Below are positions 58,521 to 64,000 of a DNA stretch of 64,000 nucleotides, piece by piece; the stretch's first letter is position 1; each line of letters opens with the position of its first letter. A model generated the notes under the pieces. That model was not told the DNA's origin. It made no database searches and saw nothing but the letters and a program-made list of their open reading frames with translations. Both the position numbers and the translations under genes were made by a program. The DNA comes from Streptomyces radiopugnans (GTDB lineage Bacteria; Actinomycetota; Actinomycetes; Streptomycetales; Streptomycetaceae), in the NCBI RefSeq assembly GCF_900110735.1, contig NZ_FOET01000001.1, positions 248,001 to 312,000 on the forward strand, read 5' to 3'.

Positions 58521-59953
58521 CCGCCTTCCCCGCCGCCCCCGACACCCTGACCGCTGCCGCCACCCGGCTGGGCACCGATCCGCTGACCGTGGCGGACCTG
58601 CTGCGGGTGGCCTGCGCGCCGGGCTTCGAACGCTGGCAGGAACAGGTCCGGCGTACCGGCGGCTGTGCGGCTCCGATCCATCTCCAGGGCTGGACGCACG
58701 TCAAGGACAAGGCCACCGGGCAGACCCTGTACGCCTACTCCACCGAGGCCGAACCGGGCGGCCGTCTTCGGGTGGCGTGCGGCAACCGGCGGGCCTCGCG
58801 CTGCCCGTCCTGCGCCTGGACCTACGCCGGGGACACCTACCACCTGATCCGGGCCGGGCTGGTCGGAGATGACCGCAAGGGCGTGACCGCGTCGGTGCGC
58901 ACCCATCCGAAGGTGTTCGCCACCCTGACCGCGCCGTCCTTCGGGCCGGTGCACAACCGCCCCGCCTCGGGCCGGTGCCGCTGCGGTGCGGTCCATGGTG
59001 AGGGCGCGGCCGAGCTGGGCACGCCGCTGGACCCCGAGCGGTATGACTACGCCTCGGCGGTGCTGTGGAACAACCACGCTTCCGAGCTGTGGCGGTACTT
59101 CACCATCTACCTGCGCCGCCAGCTCGCGAAGCTGGCCGGGATCACCCAGGCCGCGTTGCGGGACGCCTGCCGGGTCTCCTTCGGCAAGGTCGCCGAGTTC
59201 CAGCGCCGGGGCGCGGTGCACTTCCACGCCATCGTCCGCCTGGACGGCCCCGGCGGCCCCGACACCGCCCCTCCGGCCTGGGCGACGGTCGAGCTGCTGG
59301 ACACCGCGATCCGCCAGGCGGCGGCCCGGGTGCGGCTGGAGGTGCCGCCCGCCGGCCCTTTTCCCGCCCGCATCCTGCGCTGGGGCGCGCAGGTGGATGT
59401 GCGGCCGGTCGGCACCGATGACGGCTCCGAGCTGGATGACGCGGCGGTGGCGGCCTATGTGGCGAAGTACGCGACCAAGGCGGCCGAGACCACGGGCACG
59501 GTGGACCGGCGGATCGGGGAGCTGGGCGAGCTGGACCGCGTGCCCGGCCTGCCCGCGCACACCCGGCGGCTGATCGAAGCCTGCTGGACGCTCGGCGAGC
59601 ACTACCCCGGCCGGAAGCTGCGCGAGTGGGCGCACATGCTCGGCTTCCGGGGCCACTTCTCCACCAAGTCCCGCCGCTACTCCACCACCCTCGGTGCGCT
59701 CCGCCAGGCCCGCGCCGACTACCGCGCCCGCCAGGAACGGGCTGAGCGTGGCCTGCCCGACCCGGACGGCGATCCGGAGGGCTCCACGCTGGTTCTCGCG
59801 CACTGGACGTATGCCGGGCACGGCCACACGCCGGGGGAGTCGTGGCTGGCGGCCTCCATCGCCCGCGACCTCCGGCTCAACCGGGAGATCGCCCGCGAAG
59901 AACTCGCAGACCTTGAGACCCAGGGGGAGGACTCGACATGGAACGGCTGCTGA
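58517..59953 (+). CDS. Replication initiator protein, RepSA family (rolling circle)
   Basis: A 478-residue initiator that nicks the double-strand origin to start rolling-circle replication of the excised element. It has N-terminal zinc-type Cys pairs (CGNRRASRCPSC, later CRCG), the HUH metal motif in RGAVHFHAIVRLDG, and the catalytic-Tyr region AAYVAKYATKAAE. Length and order match RepSA of pSAM2-like elements. The C-terminal part (GFRGHFSTKSRRYSTTLGALR) is the conserved family block. Translation is coupled to the gene before it and overlaps xis by 16 bases. Confidence 0.92.
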   Translation: MTAFPAAPDTLTAAATRLGTDPLTVADLLRVACAPGFERWQEQVRRTGGCAAPIHLQGWTHVKDKATGQTLYAYSTEAEPGGRLRVACGNRRASRCPSCAWTYAGDTYHLIRAGLVGDDRKGVTASVRTHPKVFATLTAPSFGPVHNRPASGRCRCGAVHGEGAAELGTPLDPERYDYASAVLWNNHASELWRYFTIYLRRQLAKLAGITQAALRDACRVSFGKVAEFQRRGAVHFHAIVRLDGPGGPDTAPPAWATVELLDTAIRQAAARVRLEVPPAGPFPARILRWGAQVDVRPVGTDDGSELDDAAVAAYVAKYATKAAETTGTVDRRIGELGELDRVPGLPAHTRRLIEACWTLGEHYPGRKLREWAHMLGFRGHFSTKSRRYSTTLGALRQARADYRARQERAERGLPDPDGDPEGSTLVLAHWTYAGHGHTPGESWLAASIARDLRLNREIAREELADLETQGEDSTWNGC

Positions 59954-60144
59954 CCGTGGAGCAGGTCGCCGAACGGCTCGGCACGACCGTGCGCTTCCCG
60001 CGCCGGTTGATCGAGGAACGCCGGATCACCTTCGTCAAGGTCGGGCGACACGTCCGCATCCCGGAGTGCGAGTTGGCGGCCTTCATCGCGGCCAACACGG
60101 TTCGGCCGACCCGTCCGGCTCCGGCCGTGAGGAGGGCTGCCTGA
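59938..60144 (+). CDS. xis: Excisionase Xis (MerR-like helix-turn-helix)
   Basis: A 68-residue DNA-architecture protein directing the integrase towards excision. The single helix-turn-helix reads LLTVEQVAERLGTTVRFPRRLIEERRITFVKVGRHVRIPECELAAFI, the standard AICE Xis fold. It overlaps the 3' end of the initiator gene, and its stop shares one base with the integrase ATG (TGATG), so rep, xis and int are one coupled unit. Confidence 0.93.
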   Translation: MERLLTVEQVAERLGTTVRFPRRLIEERRITFVKVGRHVRIPECELAAFIAANTVRPTRPAPAVRRAA

Positions 60145-61307
60145 TGGCGGGCAAGCGTCGCCAGTTCGGCCGAGTCCGCAAGCTCCCGTCCGGCCGCTAT
60201 CAGGCCCGCTACGTCGGTCCTGACGGCGTCCTGCGGCCCGCGCCGCACACCTTCCGGACCAAGCGGGACGCTGACGCCTGGCTGGCCGATGTGCAGACGG
60301 AGATGCGCCGGGGCGACTGGCACGACCCGGACGCCGGTCGGGTGGCCTTCGGCGACTACGCCTCGACGTGGATCGCTGAGCGCGGGCTGACCACTCGGAC
60401 GACTGAGCTGTATCGGTCGCTGCTGCGGCTCCACCTCGCGCCGGCCTTCGGGGCTGTCGCCGTCGCCGACATCTCGCCCGCGGCTGTCCGGCGCTGGCGC
60501 GCTGATCGGCTGGGGGCCGGTGTCGGTGCCTCCACGGTCGCCAAGGCGTACGCGCTGCTGCGGGCCGTGCTCACCACTGCCGTGCAGGATCAGGTGATCC
60601 GCCGGAACCCGTGCCAGATCAAGGGCGCGAGCACTCCGCCGACTCCGGAGCGGCCGACTGCCACGGTCGCCGAGGTGTACGCCATCGCGGACGCCCTCCA
60701 GCCGCGCTACCGGGCGTTGGTGCTGATGGCGGGCTTCCTCGGGCTGCGCTGGGGTGAGCTGGTCGGCCTGCATCGCCGTGACGTCGACCTCGACGGCCAG
60801 GCCGTGCGCGTCCGCCAGGCCGTCGCCGAGCTGACCAACGGGCAGCGCGAGATCAAGGCTCCCAAGAGCGCGGCGGGCAAGCGCACCGTCGCCATCCCGG
60901 CCGTGATCGTCCCGGATCTGCGGTGGCACTTGGAGCACTTCGCCGAGCAGGGGGCGCACGGTCGCGTGTTCGTCGGAGCGAAGGGCGCGATCCCTCGCCG
61001 GAACCACTTCAACCGGCTGTGGCACAAGGCGTGCGACAAGGCCGGGGTCAAGGGCCTGCGGTTCCATGACCTGCGGCATACCGGCAACACCCTGGCCGCC
61101 TCGACCGGAGCCAGCACGCGGGAACTCATGGCCCGGATGGGGCACAGCACGGCCCGCGCCGCGCTGATCTACCAGCACGCCAGCGCCGAGCGGGACCGGC
61201 TGATCGCCGACTCCGTGAGTGCTCTGGTGAGCCGTTCTCGGCGGCCTTCGGGGGCACGCGAGAAAGATCACGGAAGTGAGGGGCACGCGGGGGACACGGA
61301 GGGTTGA
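60144..61307 (+). CDS. int: Site-specific integrase, tyrosine recombinase
   Basis: A 387-residue recombinase that inserts the element into tRNA-Gly. An N-terminal arm-binding AP2-like region (SGRYQARYVGPDGVLRPAPHTFRTKRDADAWL) is followed by the SAM-like core-binding domain and the catalytic domain. The catalytic residues are Arg in FLGLRWGELVGL, Lys in KTxK-type AAGKRTVAI, His-x-x-Arg in FHDLRHTGNTLA, His in MGHSTARAALIY and the nucleophile Tyr in IYQHAS. It ends 66 bases from the right att copy, the standard geometry. Intact, so excision is possible. Confidence 0.95.
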   Translation: MAGKRRQFGRVRKLPSGRYQARYVGPDGVLRPAPHTFRTKRDADAWLADVQTEMRRGDWHDPDAGRVAFGDYASTWIAERGLTTRTTELYRSLLRLHLAPAFGAVAVADISPAAVRRWRADRLGAGVGASTVAKAYALLRAVLTTAVQDQVIRRNPCQIKGASTPPTPERPTATVAEVYAIADALQPRYRALVLMAGFLGLRWGELVGLHRRDVDLDGQAVRVRQAVAELTNGQREIKAPKSAAGKRTVAIPAVIVPDLRWHLEHFAEQGAHGRVFVGAKGAIPRRNHFNRLWHKACDKAGVKGLRFHDLRHTGNTLAASTGASTRELMARMGHSTARAALIYQHASAERDRLIADSVSALVSRSRRPSGAREKDHGSEGHAGDTEG

Positions 61308-61372
61308 AACCGCCCTCGGAAGCACTCGGGGCCAGATCGGAGGATGACCCTCTGACCTGGCCCTGAGTCATA

Positions 61373-61446
61373 TGGAGCGGGCGACGGGAATCGAACCCGC
61401 GTAGCCAGTTTGGAAGACTGGGGCTCTACCATTGAGCTACGCCCGC
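61373..61446 (-). tRNA. tRNA-Gly (anticodon TCC)
   Basis: A 74-nt gene including an encoded CCA. The acceptor stem GCGGGCG pairs with CGCCCGC, the D arm is GCTC...GAGC, the anticodon arm is CCAGT-CTTCCAA-ACTGG with anticodon TCC, and the T loop is TTCGATT. The 3' half doubles as the attachment site of the integrated element, and the element side preserves an intact tRNA with its CCA. Confidence 0.96.
61374..61417. repeat. Right attachment site within tRNA-Gly
   Basis: A 44-bp copy identical to 55940-55983, from the CC of the CCA end to the anticodon loop of tRNA-Gly. Integration therefore restores a functional tRNA. Confidence 0.93.
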
Positions 61447-61559
61447 AGCGCCGCCGTCGTCCACGGGGCAGGCAGATCATACAGATCGCAGCCGGCCGAC
61501 CGTGAACCGTGTGCGGCACGCTCCGCATCGTACGGCATGTACTCTACGTGTCGCACGGA

Positions 61560-61636
61560 CGGGGTGTGGCGCAGCTTGGTAGCGCGTCCGCTTTGGGAGC
61601 GGAAGGCCGTCGGTTCGAATCCGGCCACCCCGACCA
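61560..61636 (+). tRNA. tRNA-Pro (anticodon TGG)
   Basis: A 77-nt gene with encoded CCA. The acceptor CGGGGTG pairs with CACCCCG, the D arm is GCGC...GCGC, the anticodon arm is TCCGC-TTTGGGA-GCGGA with anticodon TGG, and the T arm is GTCGG-TTCGAAT-CCGGC. It lies 98 bases upstream of the trigger factor gene, in the same direction. Confidence 0.96.
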
Positions 61637-61734
61637 CGTACTATGAAAGACGCGCCTGTCTGTGTCGTGTCTGCGTGCGGGGCGCCTCACAAGAAGTACG
61701 AAGTCCCAGCAGTCAGCCCCCAAGGAGACCGACC

Positions 61735-63135
61735 GTGAAGAGCGCCGTGGAGACCCTGAACCCCACCCGGGTTCGGCTCACTGTCGAGGTGCCCTTCGAG
61801 GAGCTCAAGCCCAGCCTCGACGCGGCGTACAAGAAGATCAACCAGCAGGTCACCGTGCCCGGCTTCCGCAAGGGCAAGGTTCCCGCCCGGGTGATCGACC
61901 AGCGGTTCGGCCGGGGTGCGGTCCTGGAGGAGGCCGTCAACGACGCGCTTCCCAAGCTCTACCAGGACGCCGTCAACGAGGGTGAGCTGAGCCCGCTCGG
62001 CCAGCCCGAGGTCGACATCACCGAGCTCAAGGACAACGAGCTCCTGGCGTTCACCGCCGAGGTGGACGTCCGCCCCTCCATCGAGATCCCCGACTACTCC
62101 GGCATCGAGGTCACCGTCGACGCCGTCGAGGTCACCGACGAGGACGTGGAGAAGTCGGTCGAGCAGCTCCGCGAGCGCTTCGCCTCCACCACCGTCGTCG
62201 AGCGTCCCGCCGCCGAGGGCGACGTGGTCAAGATCGACCTGGAGGCCAGGGTCGACGGCGAGGTCCTGGAGGACGGCGTCGCCAAGGGCATCGACTACAC
62301 CATCGGCTCCGGCGAGCTGCTGGACGGCATCGACGAGGCCGTCACCGGCCTGGAGGCCGGCGGTTCCGCGACCTTCACCTCCGAGCTCAAGGGCGGTTCC
62401 GCCGCGGGCCGCGAGGCCGAGGTCAAGGTGGACGTCACCTCCGTCTCCGCCCGCGAACTGCCCGAGCTGGACGACGACTTCGCCCAGCTCGCGAGTGAGT
62501 TCGACACCCTCGAGGAGCTGCGTGCCGACAGCCGCAAGCGCCTGGAGCGGATGAAGAAGTACGACCAGGCCACCCAGGCCCAGGAGAAGGTGCTCGACGA
62601 GCTGATCTCCCTGGTCGAGGTCCCGATCCCGGAGAAGCTCCTCCAGGACGAGATCAACACCCGCAAGCACAACCTGGTCAACCACCAGCTCGCGCAGCTC
62701 GGCATGGACCTCGCGACCTACCTGAAGATGCAGGAGAAGTCCGAGGAGGAGTTCGAGACCGAGCTCAAGGAGCAGGCGGAGAAGGGCATCCGGACCCAGT
62801 TCATCCTCGACGAGCTGGTCAGCAAGGAGAAGCTGAACGTCAACCAGGAGGAGCTCACCGAGCACCTCATGCGGCGCGCCCAGTCCTCCGGCATGAGCCC
62901 CGACCAGTTCGCCCAGGCCGTCGTCGAGGGCGGCCAGGTGCCGATGCTCGTCGGCGAGGTCGCCCGTGGCAAGGCCCTCGCGGTCGTCGTCGAGGCCGCC
63001 AAGGTCACCGACACCAACGGCGAGACCGTCTCCATGGAGGACGAGGAGGACGAGGAGTCCGCCGAGACCGCCGACGCCTCCGCCGAGACCGCCGGTGAGC
63101 CCGCCGAGCAGGGCGGCGAGAAGTCCGAGGGCTGA
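61735..63135 (+). CDS. tig: Trigger factor, ribosome-associated peptidyl-prolyl isomerase
   Basis: A 466-residue chaperone binding nascent chains at the ribosome exit. The N-terminal ribosome-binding domain has the signature [19 protein letters not shown] (about 38-56). The FKBP-type PPIase domain spans about 150-240 ([21 protein letters not shown]). The helical substrate cage runs to about 420, then a Glu/Asp/Ala-rich acidic tail. The GTG at 61735 is 6 bases after AAGGAGA. A strong terminator follows, so clpP1 has its own promoter. Confidence 0.97.
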   Translation: MKSAVETLNPTRVRLTVEVPFEELKPSLDAAYKKINQQVTVPGFRKGKVPARVIDQRFGRGAVLEEAVNDALPKLYQDAVNEGELSPLGQPEVDITELKDNELLAFTAEVDVRPSIEIPDYSGIEVTVDAVEVTDEDVEKSVEQLRERFASTTVVERPAAEGDVVKIDLEARVDGEVLEDGVAKGIDYTIGSGELLDGIDEAVTGLEAGGSATFTSELKGGSAAGREAEVKVDVTSVSARELPELDDDFAQLASEFDTLEELRADSRKRLERMKKYDQATQAQEKVLDELISLVEVPIPEKLLQDEINTRKHNLVNHQLAQLGMDLATYLKMQEKSEEEFETELKEQAEKGIRTQFILDELVSKEKLNVNQEELTEHLMRRAQSSGMSPDQFAQAVVEGGQVPMLVGEVARGKALAVVVEAAKVTDTNGETVSMEDEEDEESAETADASAETAGEPAEQGGEKSEG

Positions 63136-63162
63136 TCCGCGGGGCCCCGCCCCACGACCGGC

Positions 63163-63202
63163 CGAACGGGCCCGCACGCGACACCGCGTGCGGGCCCGTT
63201 CG
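63163..63202 (+). terminator. Hairpin terminator after tig
   Basis: An 18-bp perfect stem (CGAACGGGCCCGCACGCG, 63163-63180, with its complement at 63185-63202) and loop ACAC, 27 bases after the tig stop. Confidence 0.88.
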
Positions 63203-63245
63203 CGTACGGCGGAACACGCCGACCCCACCTGCGGGAACGCTCCCT

Positions 63246-63304
63246 GCGCTAACAGCGAACAGTTCTCGGACCGGGATGGCGCAGTCGGACCCGCGCGTTA
63301 GGGT
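63246..63304 (+). promoter_or_regulatory. clpP1 upstream region with ClgR-like box
   Basis: CGC-TAACA-GCG-AAC at 63247-63260 fits the actinobacterial ClgR operator pattern CGCYNANRGCGWWS at every position. On the other strand it reads GTTCGCTGTTAGCGC. A -10-like TAGGGT lies at 63299-63304, giving a leader of about 67 bases before the GTG at 63378. A clear -35 was not found. Confidence 0.65.
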
Positions 63305-63377
63305 CCAAGTACAGACGAAGACCCCAGAGACGGCCCTGCGGCAGACCGCGGCCGTCCGTATACGAGCAGGTGGACAC

Positions 63378-63992
63378 GTGACGCTTCCGATGCCTTCCGC
63401 CGCCACCGAGCCGACCATCGGTGGCCTCGGCGACCAGGTCTACAACCGGCTGCTCAACGAGCGGATCATCTTCCTCGGCCAGCCGGTCGACGACGACATC
63501 GCCAACAAGATCACCGCTCAGCTGCTCCTCCTGGCCGCTGACCCGGACAAGGACATCTACCTCTACATCAACAGCCCGGGTGGCTCGATCACGGCCGGCA
63601 TGGCGATCTACGACACCATGCAGTACATCAAGAACGACGTGGTGACCATCGCCATGGGCCTGGCCGCCTCCATGGGCCAGTTCCTGCTGAGCGCGGGCAC
63701 CCCCGGCAAGCGCTTCGCCCTGCCGAACGCGGAGATCCTCATCCACCAGCCCTCCGCGGGCCTGGCGGGCTCGGCCTCGGACATCAAGATCCACGCCGAG
63801 CAGCTGCTGCGCACCAAGAAGAAGATGACGAGGCTGTCCGCGCTGCACACCGGCCAGAGCGAGGAGCAGTGGACCCGCGACGCCGACCGCGACCGCTGGT
63901 TCACCGCCCAGGAGGCCAAGGAGTACGGCCTGATCGACGAGGTCTACGGCTCCGCCACGCAGCTTCCGGGCGGCGGCGGTACGGGCGCGTGA
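63378..63992 (+). CDS. clpP: ATP-dependent Clp protease proteolytic subunit ClpP1
   Basis: A 204-residue serine peptidase forming the tetradecameric chamber with ClpP2 and loaded by ClpX or ClpC. The catalytic triad is Ser98 ([11 protein letters not shown]), His123 (ILIHQPSAG) and Asp about 172 (DADRDRWF). The handle helix is [13 protein letters not shown]. The Gly-rich C-terminus GGGGTGA ends the protein. The start is GTG at 63378; ATG 12 bases on is possible. Only 8 bases remain after the stop; clpP2 and clpX are expected next. Confidence 0.96.
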   Translation: MTLPMPSAATEPTIGGLGDQVYNRLLNERIIFLGQPVDDDIANKITAQLLLLAADPDKDIYLYINSPGGSITAGMAIYDTMQYIKNDVVTIAMGLAASMGQFLLSAGTPGKRFALPNAEILIHQPSAGLAGSASDIKIHAEQLLRTKKKMTRLSALHTGQSEEQWTRDADRDRWFTAQEAKEYGLIDEVYGSATQLPGGGGTGA

Positions 63993-64000
63993 GCGCCTGA

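Larger units (their letters stand above)
55940..61417. mobile_element. Small AICE-like integrated element in tRNA-Gly (pSAM2 type, no transfer gene)
   Basis: A 5.4-kb element between 44-bp direct repeats of tRNA-Gly sequence. The gene order is small membrane protein, GntR regulator, helix-turn-helix protein, RepSA-type initiator, Xis, Int, with int next to the intact tRNA. This is the replication-excision-integration module of actinomycete integrative and conjugative elements. The FtsK-like TraSA/TraB translocase, Spd spread proteins and a Pra-type activator are not found, so self-transfer is unlikely. The 10-bp CTCTGACCTG occurs just inside both ends. Confidence 0.9.

Noticed and set aside
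63993..64000. Start of clpP2
   Set aside because: Only eight bases remain after clpP1 and no start codon can be assigned.

Overview
The window is a stretch of a Streptomyces-type actinomycete chromosome. It has very high GC, GTG starts and near-universal G/C third positions. It also carries the clpP1-tig block, mycothiol-type thioredoxin-fold and PepN genes, and a RepSA/Xis/Int element in a tRNA-Gly gene. No ribosomal RNA, insertion sequence or CRISPR array was seen.

Layout. 1-5.2 kb: ettA (first codons outside the window), a hotdog thioesterase, an unknown protein, a truncated haemoglobin and a two-gene ABC-2 exporter. 5.3-10.4 kb: an FHA protein, a PP2C phosphatase and a coiled-coil protein, separated by unusually long empty gaps. 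11-14.7 kb: a ROK repressor, a family-4 glycosidase and a sugar kinase that look like the chitosan-oligosaccharide locus csnR-csnH-csnK without its ABC transporter. 14.8-24.3 kb: MscS channel, HNH nuclease, a secreted GH84 enzyme, a small repeat peptide, malQ, a membrane peptide and a broken MFS gene. 24.4-29.9 kb: a DUF397/helix-turn-helix pair, a chitin-active LPMO behind tandem DasR-like sites, an isoaspartyl-type methyltransferase coupled to a 38-residue peptide gene, and a GH10 xylanase.

30-36.9 kb holds an ATPase, a SMI1/KNR4 protein, a proton antiporter, a Tat-exported metallophosphoesterase, and a Clp-N-domain regulator whose promoter is leaderless and covered by two operators. 37-45.6 kb holds two convergent aminopeptidase N paralogues flanking terC, a winged-helix regulator and an AbiEi-like protein. 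45.9-55.8 kb is housekeeping: DsbA-like oxidoreductase, amino-acid permease, bioY, rpiB, Fpg/Nei glycosylase, GNAT, SpoIIE phosphatase, endonuclease V and an acyltransferase. 55.94-61.42 kb is a small integrated element bounded by 44-bp copies of the tRNA-Gly 3' end; it has replication, excision and integration genes but no recognisable transfer gene. 61.4-64 kb has tRNA-Gly, tRNA-Pro, tig and clpP1, the last preceded by a ClgR-like box.

The physiological theme is extracellular polysaccharide use (chitin, chitosan, xylan, malto-oligosaccharides, GlcNAc conjugates), with candidate operators visible at several promoters. The best candidates for something undescribed are the methyltransferase-coupled Asp-Gly peptide (26954-28230), the leaderless double-operator promoter of the Clp-N regulator (36243-36291) and the stripped tRNA-Gly element with its nested inverted repeats.
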